A stretch of 64,000 nucleotides of DNA from NCBI GenBank assembly GCA_036346205.1, contig JARFJB010000534.1, positions 6,173,501 to 6,237,500 on the forward strand. Reading direction: 5' to 3'. The DNA is from Vesta saturnalis (lineage: Eukaryota > Arthropoda > Insecta > Coleoptera > Lampyridae). Below the pieces are notes generated by a model. The model ran no database searches. It saw nothing but the letters and a program-made list of their open reading frames with translations, and had not been told where the DNA came from. Shown one piece after another: positions 1-12,221 of the stretch; positions within the stretch are counted from its first letter, which is position 1, and each line of letters begins with the position of its first letter. Position numbers and translations under genes: made by a program.

Positions 1-244
1 TTTCAAAAACTAATTAAGCATAGCAACTTTTTGAGAAAATATTTATATTGTCATTTTAAAAACATTTTCCCATTATGTGTAAATTGGGTTCCATAGCCCT
101 GTTCATTTTCAATGATTCAGTATTTACATGTAGTATGGTAGTACCCAAATACGAGGCAAAGCGAACTGGCACCAATAAAAGGTGCTACAACGTATGTACT
201 GGTGACATAACGAACGTATATGCTACAAAATGGTGCCACTAGGA

Positions 245-313
<69 letters not shown>

Positions 314-3300
314 TGTGGTTACATACATGCGTGTGTTTGTGGCTAATTACCGATACATCGCTTTCAGATTAGTACAAGTGTAATACAGTATATAAATGAT
401 TCTTCTATTCACATTATTTTCAAAAAAACTATTGTGGTAGACACAGAGTTTCAGATCGAATGTTAAGATTAGTTATTTATTCTGACGTAAGCTCTACCTC
501 AGCCAAAAGTGCAGGCCTTGGGCTCAATGATCTACGTAGGGTTCTATTATTATTGATGCTGAAGTACTGTATACTTTTAAGTTAAAGCTAGTTAGCTACC
601 GTGATCTACGTAAGTAATAAGTGCCAATAAATCAGGGCAATCAATCAAATTGATCAAAAGCTCAAACAAAAGTATAACGTAGATTTCGAATTAAAAGATT
701 ATTTACTAAAACTTAAGCAATGTCACGTGTGGCTGAAATCTGCCGCAGATTCTTTTTTATTTACTTATGTAGAAAATATAGTGTGTTCTGTCGTATTAGA
801 TTATTGAAAATTTAGATATATTCGGGCATAAATTTTGGAAGTACTAATTTCGTTACAAATATTACTTTATGTGGTGTTCACTGAAACTCGCCGATTGTGA
901 ACATTTGCACGAATGAAGGTAATTAATTCCGTTTGTTTATTTTCTTTTCGTAAAGTGTTTATTTCTACTTGTCAGGCGGATGAATACGCTTTCTTATTTT
1001 TGGTTTCACAAAAAATCTCTTTAGGCGTTCGAAATTAATGTGCATTCGCCACTGATTCATTCCATTACATTCTGTGTGCTATTTGTATTATATGCTGATT
1101 ACTGTATACTAAAATTTCATACTAAGAAATTAGTCAAATTTGTGTTTTCGGCAATATTATTATTCCCTAAGATGTTTATTACTATAAAAGTACTTACAAT
1201 ATCTGATTTTGGGAATTTGAACCTTGCAAGCGTTAACCCGAATTAATTATTAGATTTTACAAAAGAGAATGTGTTTTTAACGTCTGTATCAATACTCAAA
1301 TTGTCTATTTTAATTTATTTTATTATCATAATCCACTAGTGTGAATGACTTGAGAGTTTTGTTTCATCACTGTGTATAACATTATTGTGACTTTATTCCT
1401 TTGCGACTGCGTTATTATTTATGTAGTACCAAATTTAAAAGATTACATATTTTTTTACGTTCAAGCTATCAACTAATTTATTTATTTATTTTATTGGAAT
1501 TTTGATTTATGCAACTTTACAGGGACATTTGTTGATGATTTCTCTACTAGATTAGTTGCAATTTTGCTTTTTGTGGATATAATTATGTTTTAAGAGATAA
1601 CTTAACGTAAATATAGAATAAACAAGAACGTTGCCTGATCAATTGGTCTATTAGTACGTCATTTTATTCCGAATACGTCCAAACATTTTGAAGATTTGTA
1701 GGAAACATCGTACCGGCAGTTAATCCACCGATTTACCTGGTTTGCGACAAAAGGTAAGCAAATGTTATTGTTTTTTGAAACTTAGCTGTTAACTTATCGC
1801 ATGTAGGTATTATAACCTCTATATTGACGTTTATAAACATTATGGTGCCCATATGATTCATGACTTACCCTTATTGTGTTTTATGCATTACAAGCTATCC
1901 TAAATGCATAAATTAGTAACACCCACCCCTTTTCCACTGAGCTACCGGTGCCTGTATTATCTGTCACTTCCGATCAACTACCATTTTCGCCCGTAACTGC
2001 AAAACCCTTTAGGAATAATCATTGCCTGATTTGAAAACTAAAAATTTAGATAATTTTCTCTGAACATTCTCAGATTGATCTTCATAGAGTTGATGACCAA
2101 ATGCAACAAAAATAATATCATTTTAGGTAGAAATTAGTGCCATATTCAAAACTCATTTTAAATATCTATATACAAAAAGGCAATTTATATAAAGGTATAT
2201 AAACGAAATAAGCAAATGAGTATATACACTATCAAAACTTGAACGGCTTGTGTTCCAGAATTATGAACGGTGGTTAAGCATAATTGACCTGACTGTCAGT
2301 TGTGGAATGTCTCTTTTAACTGTTACCAAAACACGTTACATTGGGTAAATCCTAAAATTGGTTTTGTGGCATGTAGAAGTAAAAATCTGGAATATGGAAT
2401 ATAGAAATTATTGGCGGCTAAGACCACAATCCATTGTTCTCTATTTGTAATGCACTTAAAATCCGCATCAAGAAACCTGACCACATGTTATTTGTAGCAT
2501 CCGACCCTATAAGTTATATATCTATATTGATAGATACGTACAGTATCGATAAATGAACATTTCTAGTAAATTAGTTAACGTGATTTTTTTGTATCAACAA
2601 GTCGATCTTGCGATAACGTTACATCCCCATTTATGTTATCGCCAAGCGTCGTTAAATATTTTATTTTAATTAAAACAGAATTTAATATTTTTAATTAAGG
2701 CGTTAATTGAAGTGGCTCAGCAGGCACCCATCATAACTGAATACACAGAAATTATGACGTAAAGTTGATCCTGTGAATTTATAATATTACTTACGGTTCC
2801 TTTTATTTTATTTTAATAAATGAGATCGTATATTTACCCATGTTCAATTTTATTTCCTCATTCATTCCGCCGGTTACCAACCGTGTTTGTTGGAGAGATA
2901 GTTCTGACCTTTGTTTTATTCCTAAAGCCCTCCCATCTGAAATGTCCCTTACTGGAGTTACTGGGTCTGATCGATAACAAGCAGCTGCCGAAGTCTCACG
3001 TATATTTGAATATCATGTGAGCCAATTTTTGGCAAATATTTTCTTAAATTTTGTGCACATTTTTCCGCAACAAAGACTTACTTGCACTGCTGGCTGCGTA
3101 CTTTCTTTCTCACCTTTTAAGCGCAATATCACAGAGGTATTAATAAAGGTTGTATGTATGAATTATATCTTATTTTTTCCACACTCGTGTAAAATTATAC
3201 TTCACGTACAGTATTGATGAGTGCTTTATGCATTGGTTTAGAAAGAAATGAATTAAAATAGGCTGTCCTCAATTTCTTAACTGAACATACGTTCTGTTTT

Positions 3301-3740
3301 TGATATAAACACCTGTTCCTATTAACACTACCAATGTAGTTATAACTAAAGATCTACAACAGATAGATAATATAATTCAATAAATAGCCACTAGTCATTA
3401 AAATGTATTCATCGATAAACAGAAATATCATAGTGTAATAATGCAACAACTACAGGAATAATAAGCGATCCGGTGCACACATACCTTGTGATGCAATTGG
3501 AACAGTAAAAATACATTAAGAATAATATAATTTTAAATATTTTAGGTTCAGTGGCCATTATCAACATATTTATACAAATTTTGATCTGATTTTTGAAGAA
3601 AATTAGGAGATTGTTCGATTGGAGTTACACTAATTACTCTTTCATTCAAAGACATTGCTCGGAAATAATGAAAAATTTAGTAATCGTTACTAGGAGGTTT
3701 TTACCTCCACCTCACCATCATAAATAGAAACCTAACCCAA
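1..3740. other. AT-rich region with no recognisable gene
   Basis: No open frame here resembles a known protein on either strand, and the short frames are those expected by chance in AT-rich DNA. Apart from the TA microsatellite near 250, I see no inverted repeat, tandem array or RNA gene that I can support. It may hold unrecognised transposon relics or host intergenic or intronic sequence. Confidence 0.6.
247..305. repeat. (TA)n microsatellite
   Basis: About 29 uninterrupted TA units. Translating it gives runs of Tyr-Ile that have no coding meaning. Confidence 0.97.
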
Positions 3741-3754
3741 CAATTTTAGAGATA

Positions 3755-4045
3755 ACAGTTATAGTTATGAAAACGCAAACATAAACATAAGCATGGTATT
3801 AATATAACAATTTGATAAACGTATAAAGCCAATTAAGGTATCTAAATTTAGCAAAGAATAACTAGAACTTTAATAAATTAGATATTATGAAACTGTCTTG
3901 TCTTGAAGATGACAATTCAGAACACCGTCTAACGGTCAAACAGACAGTGAAAAATGTCATAGTCAAACAGCGAATTCAACAAAATTTAATCAAATTATGA
4001 TATAAGTGTAAAGTTCTATTAAATCTTTATCTTTTGATGCTGCGA
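3755..4045 (-). repeat. Penelope-like element terminal repeat, left copy (degenerate)
   Basis: This stretch aligns by eye with the segments starting near 7604, 24140 and 24895. Shared blocks include the words around 'cgtataaagccaa', 'taacggtc' and 'caaaatttaatcaa'. It lies upstream of the PLE reverse transcriptase relic and is in the same orientation as the repeat downstream of it, so the pair looks like PLE pseudo-LTRs. The hammerhead-like core seen in the other copies is eroded here. The strand given is that of the hammerhead-like core in the sister repeats, which is opposite to the reverse transcriptase reading frame. Confidence 0.6.
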
Positions 4046-4956
4046 ATGAAGTTAGATACCAAAACCGTTAACATATTAAACGTAATGAAAATATAATATT
4101 ACAGTCAGGTAAAGGAAATATATTAAATATGAACGACTATAACATTAAAGTGAAAAAACTATTGGAACCACAATCTTATCGTAAACCACCAAGATATTCT
4201 ACAAAAAGGTTTCTTTTGAAAAGTAAAGAACTTATTAAATTATAATCGAAGAATAAAAAAAGAAGGTAACCCTGAAGCTCTTATACCAAAAGCACATGGT
4301 CTACCAAAAATTCATAGACCTAATGTTCATTTAAGGCATATTCTTAGTGTAATTGGTTTTCATATGTTAAACATTCTACCAATATCGAAAAATATATAAT
4401 TTTAAAGTCGAAGGTGGTAAATTGTCATACAATGTTCAGTTTTTATATTGTTTCACTTTCTATAAAAGCTGCTCTAAAAGAAGTGATTGAATATAGTGAT
4501 CATATTTTTCCAAGAGATATAACAATTGTTTTCCTGAACTAGCTTACAACTACTTATCCTCAGTTGAATGATAAATTCTATGAAACTGCGAGATGATGCA
4601 GCAATGCGCAGGACTCTTAGTCCGGTTGTACCTAATTTTTACATTAACCTTACAAAATACACCTAAGAAACTTGTAGTTCGGCATAGATATGTAGATTAC
4701 ACATTTGTTTTTTGGAGGCATGGGGAAAAACTCTACTTGAATTTTTAACACGTTCACAGTCCACTGTACATTTTAAAATAATATTCGTCACGTCCACGTT
4801 TAAAATGTTATGCCCCACATATGGGGATAGGACGTTATGTTATTAAAATTATTAGTCCTACGTCTTATGAGTCACATATGGGTCATATCTAACCTCAACT
4901 ATATCGGTTACAAACGTGGTGTAAAAGTAGTTGTCTTTAGCAAGTAATCGTTTAAA

Positions 4957-6706
4957 ATGAATCGAAATAAAAGGAAGTTAACAGAACAGGAGTTGGAAAA
5001 TATCGTTAATAATGTGTCAGAAGTAAGTTCTATTTCCGGAAGTGATTTCGATTCGGATGACAGCTTGCAAGATCCTAATTACAATGTTGACTATACAGAA
5101 AGTTCTTCAGAGGATGAAAACTGGGATGAAGGTGAATTAAGTGATAATGAAGAACATAGTGACGATGAACTAGATCATTCGTTTTGGTCAGAAACTGTTC
5201 TTCAATTTGGAAGATTTCAGTTTACTGGAACTTGTGGTCTATAATTTGAAATCGCGCCTAATATGCAACCTATAGATATTTACAATTTATTCCTGGATGA
5301 AGAAATAATCGCTTTGATGGTGCTTCAGACTAACATATACGCAAAAGAAATTCAAGAAAAGAAACGCCGTGTTCGATCAGCTCGTATTTCCCGATGACAT
5401 GACACTGATGAATGAGAGATGCGTTCATTTATTGGTAAGTATTCCTACGAATTACTATACGAAGTTTGAAATAAATTATTATATTTAGGAATCATTATGC
5501 TAATGGGTCTAATAAATTTTCCTAGCATTGAATGCTACTGGAAAACCGATCCACTTTATTACCATGGCTTGTTTCATAAACTTTCCATAAAATATAACCG
5601 ATTTGCCTTGTTGTTAAAATGCAGGCATTTTCACGATAACAAAGATCCCTCTATCAGCCGATTGTCAAAAATTGACAACTTACTTGATCTGATACGAAAA
5701 AAATTTAGAAATATGCATGAACCTGGGGATACTATTGTCGAGGATGAAACTGTGATTCCTTTTCGAGGCAGGTTAAAGTTTAGACAATATAATCCATCTA
5801 AAATCCACAAATATGGTATCAAATTATTCAAAATTTGTACTCCAAATGGATATACATGGGATTTAAAGGTCTATGATGGTCAAGGACAACAATTGCCGGA
5901 GCTAGATCTTTCTGGTAGCACCGTTATTAAACTAGTGGGGCCTTTATTAAATGTTGGACGTCTATTGGTACCAAACTTGCTAAATATTTATATGAAAGGA
6001 ATACTAATTTCTTAGGAACAATAAGAAAAAACAGAGCAGATCTACCAAAAGACATAATTACGCAAAATTTAAAGAAGGGTGAAATAGCAGCAAGACAAAA
6101 ACGTTATATTACGTTTTTAAAGTGGAGGGACCAACGAGATGTGTACATGCTCTCAACTTGTCACGATCAAAGGTTCAACATCTGTGGAAAAAGCGAAATG
6201 GCGAGAATAAGGTGAAACCAGCTGCTGTAGTAGAATACAACAAAGGTAAATAAGGTGTCGATATTTCCGATCAGCTATCCAGCTATTATACCTGCATTCA
6301 TAAATCTCTTACTTGGTACAAAAAAATAATAGTAGAAGTTGTTTGTGGAACAATGATAGTTAATACTCTTATATTGTATAATTCCCAACTCTCTACAAAG
6401 GACCAATTAACTATGCTGCAACTGAGACAATCCCTTATAAAGAGTTTGCTAAAAATTGATCATTCTAACATCGGGGTGTCAAATGAGACACGACAGAATA
6501 AGGACAATAAAATGCAGCATAAACTAGAAGAACTACCAAGAGGCTCAGATAAAAAAATATGCAGGAAAAGATGCCACTGTTGCTACACAGAATTGCGAGA
6601 GAGTCTCTCGTCATCAGAAGCCGCAAAAAGGACAAAAAAGGTGAATACAATTTGTCCTGGTTGCAATCAAGCCTTTTGTGTGGCTTGTTTTGCGAAAAAT
6701 CATTAA
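4957..6706 (+). pseudogene. piggyBac transposase, frameshifted
   Basis: The ATG at 4957 opens an acidic, Ser/Asp/Glu-rich N-terminus of about 80 residues, typical of piggyBac transposases. The frame then breaks near 5244. The DDE core (DDE_Tnp_1_7 family) is clear at 5497-6000: 'SIECYWKTDPLYY', then 'EDETVIPFRGR' carrying the first catalytic Asp, then 'KYGIKLFKICTPNGYTWD'. Beyond another frameshift near 5960 come a 'KWRDQRDVYMLST' segment and 'GVDISDQ'. The C-terminus at 6540-6706 is a Cys-rich RING/PHD-like finger ('CRKRCHCCYTE', 'CPGCNQAFCVACF') that binds DNA ends in this family. At least three lesions prevent a single product. A 54-bp intron lies at 5435-5488. Confidence 0.9.
5435..5488 (+). 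other. putative intron in the piggyBac transposase gene
   Basis: The segment starts GTAAGT and ends ATATTTAG. Removing it joins the 'MRSFIG' reading to 'IIMLMGLI' in frame, the continuity expected for piggyBac, whereas reading through gives a stop. Its 54-bp length is small but normal for insect introns. Confidence 0.7.
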
Positions 6707-7603
6707 TTTGTAAGTTTAATTTACATTTTTTACATGAAATTTAAATCGTCATAAGTTCGTTTATTTTAAGCATAACTCAATAAAATTTATATCAAAATAT
6801 AGGTTTTTATTTCCTCTAACGTCCTATTAAGAAACAATAATTTGTACTGCCACGTCCTACGTTTAATCGAGCTATTTCTATCCGAAGATTTGTGACCCAT
6901 ATGTGGTTCATGGACGTGCCAGTAAATGCTTCTATGACCCACATGTGGGTCATAGGACTGTGAACGTGTTTGTATAAATTGTATTCATTCAAGTATTCAG
7001 TTTAACATCAAGAACGAAACTAATGGAAGTTTACCATTTTTTCACATACTAATTTCTAAAATTAATAATTTACTATCTTAAAGGTTTATAGAAAGCCAAC
7101 ATACATCGGTAGATAACATCACAGATTATCAAACCACCATCAACATAAAAAAATTGATGTATTTAAACCTTGAGTGGGTCGAGCTAAACGAATTTGTGAC
7201 CGTGAATTTTTGAAAGATGAATATAAATATTTCACAATATCACTGCAAACTAATGGACATTCCCTTAAAGATATTAATAATGTTATTATACCTGCTAGAC
7301 ATAACCATACAGAAAAACCAAAGCTTAATGTTGGTACTGCTTTTATTCCTTTTATAACTGATGTTACAGATATAATTGAAAATATCCTAATTAATCATGA
7401 CATTAGGACTGTTTATGGTCACATAATTACGTTTCAGACTCATTATCATGATCCGGGGTATATAAGTTATCTTGTTCTTGTAGAAAAGCATACATTGGAC
7501 CCACAAAACCTAGTTTTTCCACAAGACGTAAAGAACATATGAGATTTGAAACTTTCACCATTATCACACATAATAAAATACTTATCTTTTTTGTTTTTTT
7601 TTT

Positions 7604-8150
7604 AATGGTGTATTTTAAATTATACAATCTAAACGTTTCGATAACACTTACAGTTATCTTCGTCAATAGTAATTGTTAAAATTGTTAAAGACGTTGAAAA
7701 CAGTTTTATCAAAGTTGAAAAATTAAAACATAAACATCAGTCTGCTGTTAATATTGCAGTTTGAGAAACGTATAAAGCCAACTATAGAATTAAATTTTAA
7801 TAAAGAATAACTAGATCATTAAAAATTAAATATTGTTAAACTGTCTTGAAGATGACAAATCATAATACCCTCTCACGGCAAAATCTAACAATGTAAAATG
7901 TCAGCCAAAAACCACATTTAATAAAATTTAATCATGGAAATGATAGAAGCATTCACAAACATAAACATGACATCAAGTAAAATAATCCAGTTAAATCTAA
8001 CAGAGATCTTTATCAATAACTGCAAGTGTTATTAACAATGAAAAACATAATGCAGAACGATTTTTGTAATATTTTAATTTTAATTTCAACTACCTGTGTT
8101 AAATTATAGTGCTGTGGTAATTTAACGTATAATTGAAGCATTTGCTTCAA
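7604..8150 (-). repeat. PLE-1 terminal repeat, right copy
   Basis: This ~550-bp segment is highly similar over its whole length to 24895-25480, from 'ggtgtattttaaattatac' to 'aagcatttgcttcaaggt'. It is also partly similar to 24140-24640 and 3755-4045. It directly follows the truncated GIY-YIG relic. It contains a hammerhead-like core on the minus strand (7635-7666). Confidence 0.8.
7635..7666 (-). ncRNA. hammerhead-ribozyme-like core in a PLE terminal repeat
   Basis: Read on the minus strand: TTGACGA (canonical CTGANGA with C changed to T), A, a perfect 6-bp stem GATAAC/GTTATC closing a 7-nt loop, then GAAAC. That matches the hammerhead catalytic order CUGANGA - stem II - GAAA. PLE pseudo-LTRs are known to carry minimal hammerheads. 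Stems I and III and the cleavage triplet could not be settled by eye, and the C-to-T change should reduce or abolish activity. Confidence 0.55.
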
Positions 8151-8443
8151 GGTGCGCAATGTATAGACATGGTTTTTAAACATAATTTAATTTCACATAA
8201 TCTTTCTGTAGAAAGTATTTTAATACGAAGGCAAAATGCATTAAAAATTAATTCAATAGGATTGAAAATGTTCAAGTTTTATTATCGGTATTTTACAGAA
8301 GCGGGTGGCATTGGAATAAATGTCTATTAACGTCTAACTGATATGTATATTTAAACGCTCATCTGACATGGATTATTGTTTTTATTTTACAGTCTTGCAT
8401 TTTTTCTTGGGTTATAAATGCATTAAAAATGGGAATGCATTCG
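8151..8443. other. spacer between PLE-1 and the hAT element
   Basis: No gene is recognisable. The last eight bases, tgcattcg (8436-8443), form the left target duplication of the hAT element. Confidence 0.5.
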
Positions 8444-8654
8444 CAGTGGCGGATTTAGGCTTGCTGCCGCCGTAGGCCCGGTCTGATGTGCCACCCTTTT
8501 TGATGGACAAAATTCTATTCCTTTGATTTAATATTATTATTTAAATATAATTTTTATTTTATTGAAATATAATTATTAAACAATACAAATAAATATTTTT
8601 ATAAACTCTAGCGAAATAAATAATAATCATTTTTCTTAAACTATAATGTATTGC

Positions 8655-11345
8655 TCAATTCGTAAATCTCTTCTTACTGGCTTTCGTCTGTGCAAAAACA
8701 TCGTGGTCGTAATCAATTTTTTGAACTAGTTGAGCTTCAATAGACAGTAATGTCAAAGCATTAAGTCTACCTTGGCCCATACTTGCCCGTAAATAAGTTT
8801 TTACCTTTTTCAAGGAGGAAAAAGATCTTCCTTCAGAACAGTTCGTAGCGGGAATACTCAAAAAACTACGTAGAACAATGTCTACATTCGGATAAACATT
8901 TCGAAGATTCCGTGAATGCAATACATTGCATATTCCTTGCGCGGAACGTACATCTTCCGTATTTGCTAGAGAATCTTTGAGTTGACAGTGTAAATGGATA
9001 CATTCATTCCCTAAAGTCTCTCCCAAATCATCAGGATACTTATTAATTAATTTATTTGCAAGATTTTTTAATTCACTAGTATCTTTTTCAGATAAATTGT
9101 CGAAAAAATTAAAATTTTCGTAAAGCTTTTGATAAGCACTTTTACGTCAGGCCAATTATACACTTAAAGTATCTAAAATCCCATAATAAACATTGGTACG
9201 AAAATTTTCTAGTCCAGATAAAGGTGTTCTTTCATTCATTCGTAACTCATCTGCCTGAATTTTTCTGGTTTTCTTGCGACAGGTATCATAACGATAATAA
9301 TCCTGAACTCCAGATAGTGCTTTGGCTCTTTCTTCATATTCGGAAAATTGTTTATCCCTCATGTCTTGTAGAAATAATGCCAAAGAACTATACATTTGTA
9401 CCACAACTGGAGAATCCTGAAGTTTCTTACTCGCACCATTGAAACGGTCTAAAATAACATTCCAAACAATAACTAGAATTGCTGTTTCTAGATGCTGTAA
9501 TTTTCGCTACAATTCCTTAGCTTCAGATCGCGTAGTCGGTTTTTCATCGCTGTTTTGAGCAATAAATTCCAGTACATTAATTATTCCAGGCCACTCTTTT
9601 TCTAACGCATAACATGCATCATGTCGAGCAGACCAACGAGTTTGGGAAAGACTCTTAAGTCTTAAACTTGTACGCTGTACCAAGATCTCCCAACGATGTG
9701 TTGAAACAGTAAAAAAATGATAAAGTTCTTGCAAAGTAGAAAAAAAGCCAACTGCTTCGGTTACAGATTCAGCTGCACAAGTTCCTACTAAATTTAAGGA
9801 ATGAGCAGCACAAGGAACATATTCTGCTAATGGATTAATCGTTTTGATTCGTGACTGCACTCCTGAGTATAAGCCTGACATATTGCTTGCGTTATCATAA
9901 GATTGACCACGACAGTTGATTATGTCCAAACCATTATTCTCAAGAGATTTTAACAGATCATCTTCAATATCTTTAGTCTTATGGCCAGTGTTTGGTATAA
10001 ATTCTAAAAACCTTTCGACAATTTCACCATTATCACGTACATATCTAATAATTATCGTAGACTGATCAACATGAGCAATATCAGGCGTAGAATCCACAAT
10101 TACACCAAAATACTTAGTAGATTGCACTTCCCTAGAAATGTGTTGCAATACTTTATTTTAAATTAATAATATGATTTCTTCATAGATTGTTTTTGATAAA
10201 TACGAGGTTCTTCCACTGCCATGGTGCGCATACAATTTTAAATGTTCTGATAAAAACGGGTCAAATTCAGCAAGCTAAAAAATTTCCATTATGTAGATCT
10301 CCAAATCGTTCTGAATGTCCTCTAAATGGCAGCGCTCTTATTGTGAGGGATTTAATAATCGCAATTACTCGATACAAAACTTTTTTCCAGTACAAAATTT
10401 CTTCATCGAGCTGCTTCATTAGACATTGATCAACACGACATTGAACGACTGCTCGAGCTTTGAAATGACTAACGTTAGTTTTGTGAAAATCAGAGTTTTC
10501 ATGACCTTCAATGCGCGCTTTTGAGTTTTTCCAATCGCGAAACCCTTAACCAGTGAAAGCGTTCAATTCATCACTTCTACCAAATAGTAAACATGGAGCA
10601 CGAAATACAGATCCTTTAGTTTCTGAATAAATTAGCCATTCACGACGTTGAAATTCTCCGTTTTTCAAAGTACGTTGGAATAAACTTTTAGAGCAAAACC
10701 TCGTTTTATCATTATAAACAATTCTGGAATTTTTAAAATCCGTAACATTATTTTGTGGTATACCGTTCTTAGTTATAAAATCTCGTGTTTCTTCATTTAA
10801 ATTCCATAGAAAAGGATCGCTACTCAATAGTAAAATAGTAGTTGTTGACTGTGTTTCTTCAGCATCTTGCGATGAAGAAAAATTTAACGGCGTTTCGTTT
10901 GTATCTGTACCTTGCAATAAAGAAGGATTTGATTTTACTTCTTCGGTATCTTGTGCTGAAGTATTGTCTAATTCCGGCTAAAAACAAAAATATCTATTAA
11001 CAACTGACATTAATTTATTCTTAATTAAAATTTTAACGTTCCCTGATTAAACAAAGGGATTAAAAAGTATTTTAAAAAATTTAATTTTCAATATTTCAAA
11101 TTCTTTCAAATATTACTCTTATAGAAGTTCAGTATATGAGAAAAGTTAATTAGTTTTGCTAACAAGTGCATCAAAATACTTACGGCAGATGAAACTGATG
11201 CTTGTTGATCACCACTTATAAATTTTGTTGAGCTTGTCATAAAATTAGATATTTTTGGGATTTTTTTAGTAAATTTTCTTGTTTTGAAGATTCTTCTGCT
11301 TTTCTTTTACGATATTCTGCACCACTTAGATTTTTTTCGGTAGCT
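8655..11345 (-). pseudogene. hAT transposase, TTF zinc finger / DUF4371 / hAT dimerisation type, broken
   Basis: Exon 1 (about 11345-11184) shows the 'SGAEYRKRKAE' motif. An intron at 10978-11183 follows. Exon 2 at 10546-10917 holds a TTF-type zinc finger ('RFCSKSLFQRTLKNGEF', 'FRAPCLLFG'). Residues encoded at 9507-10148 form the DUF4371/RNase H-like core: 'VIVDSTPD' with an acidic residue, 'SYDNASNMSG', and 'PCAAHSLNL'. The hAT C-terminal dimerisation domain is at 8655-9026 ('NCSEGRSFSSLKKVK', then 'RLNALTLLSIE'). The whole stretch from 10148 to 8655 is one frame with stops near 9505 and 9145-9155. Further frameshifts fall between the finger and the core and in exon 1. The usual 'SERSFS' box has an extra Gly. 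The closest family I know is zinc finger MYM-type protein 1-like transposases. Not functional as it stands. Confidence 0.9.
10978..11183 (-). other. putative intron in the hAT transposase gene
   Basis: On the minus strand the segment starts GTAAGTATTT just after a Ser-Ser-Ala reading and ends TTTTTGTTTTAG before the exon encoding the acidic linker. Stops occur in all frames inside it. The 206-bp length is ordinary. Confidence 0.6.
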
Positions 11346-11559
11346 ATTCATTGTTAATAAAAAAATGAAATTCAGATCCTCGACAACTTATTGAAAAAAA
11401 ATTTCTAACTTAAAATAATAATTAAATTCTTCTTTTAATGGTGAGGAACACAATAAAAAATGTATCTACTTTTACACTTGAACGGCATTCGTAAAACTGA
11501 AATAATTACTGCGACTTGTTTACAGCGCGATGTTTAGCTCACAAAGTGAGTGGTAACTC

Positions 11560-11645
11560 GTCCAAATTGAAAGCGCGTGCAACGTTCGCGAACGTTTTGC
11601 ACGGCGCGGAACGGCGCGGCGCGGATCGGCGCGCTTGATCTGTAC
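11560..11645. promoter_or_regulatory. CpG-rich 5' region of the hAT element with a perfect palindrome
   Basis: In otherwise AT-rich DNA this stretch is CpG-dense. It has the perfect 16-bp palindrome AACGTTCGCGAACGTT at 11581-11596, then repeats of CGGCGCGGA. It lies upstream of exon 1 of the transposase. Subterminal binding sites or a promoter are possible; neither is proven. Confidence 0.35.
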
Positions 11646-12221
11646 CCGCCTTTAAACAAAGCAAAGTCAAACCTGTCAAAACCTGCTACGCGTAGCGCTC
11701 TTGTTTTCTGTAAATATGTGTAACCCCCTCACCTAACCCGAACTAATTCTTAATCTCCATCGTGCACAATACTCTCACTTCACTCAAGTTATTGAGATGA
11801 CGATCACACAAAAAACACTCGGATTAAAAATTATACATTGAAATTTTATTATTCATACTTTATACTTATAACATTAACACATAAATGTAGCTATATCATA
11901 TCAATCGCTCTAATATATATCGACATATATACACTTAAATTTGATAGAATTTTATAGTAATGACAAATTCTCGCTTTAAGATTTTTGAAATTTGTTGAAA
12001 TTTGTAAATAACGTGAAAATTGCAGATATAAAAAACATCGATTTTTTTCGACGTAGATAAAAATTAAATTCTCATTTTTTTCGATTTATTTTTATTTTTC
12101 AAAAAATTAGATATGGAATAAAAAAGATTCATTTTGAATAAAAAAAATATTTTTATAGACAAAAAATTATTTGAATTTCAAGTGAATAATAAATATTAAT
12201 TTATACATGTTAATTCACCAT

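Larger units (their letters stand above)
4749..6968 (+). mobile_element. piggyBac DNA transposon
   Basis: The ends carry a perfect 14-bp inverted repeat, CACGTTCACAGTCC on the left and its complement at 6955-6968. The left end abuts TTAA (4745-4748), the piggyBac target. The right flank now reads TTTG, so that copy of the target has mutated or the site was imperfect. Just inside both ends are palindromic subterminal motifs, CCCCACATATGGGG near 4813 and two CCCACATGTGGG-like sites near 6895-6950, which could bind transposase. The element is 2.2 kb, the usual piggyBac size, and splits the PLE-1 reverse transcriptase, so it is the younger insertion. Confidence 0.92.
4135..7560 (+). pseudogene. 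Penelope-like element reverse transcriptase / GIY-YIG relic (PLE-1), split by a piggyBac insertion
   Basis: Translating in several frames shows PLE reverse transcriptase pieces in order: a 'GLPKIHR' finger motif near 4300, a core resembling 'SLFTKVPLKET' near 4470, and a 'RYVDxTFVxWRHG' palm relic near 4690. After the piggyBac come the thumb ('YRKPT' near 7090) and a connector. Around 7174-7420 the connector reads as a clean frame ('RICDREFLKDE', 'LNVGTAFIPFI'). A GIY-YIG endonuclease start ('GVYKLSCSCRKAYIG') lies near 7455. PLEs copy RNA into DNA at a nick made by their GIY-YIG domain. Many frameshifts and stops make this copy dead, and the endonuclease stops at 'RRKEHMRF' near 7545, where the minus-strand relic at 24640-24890 also breaks. 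The same family reads on the minus strand at 25490-26700. Confidence 0.8.

Noticed and set aside
1040..3217. Hydrophobic small frames at 1040-1246, 2820-3020 and 3017-3217
   Set aside because: Phe/Leu/Ile-rich composition is expected from AT-rich DNA; no family, splice or start evidence supports them.
5631..5831. Minus-strand frame within the piggyBac transposase
   Set aside because: Antisense shadow of the DDE core.
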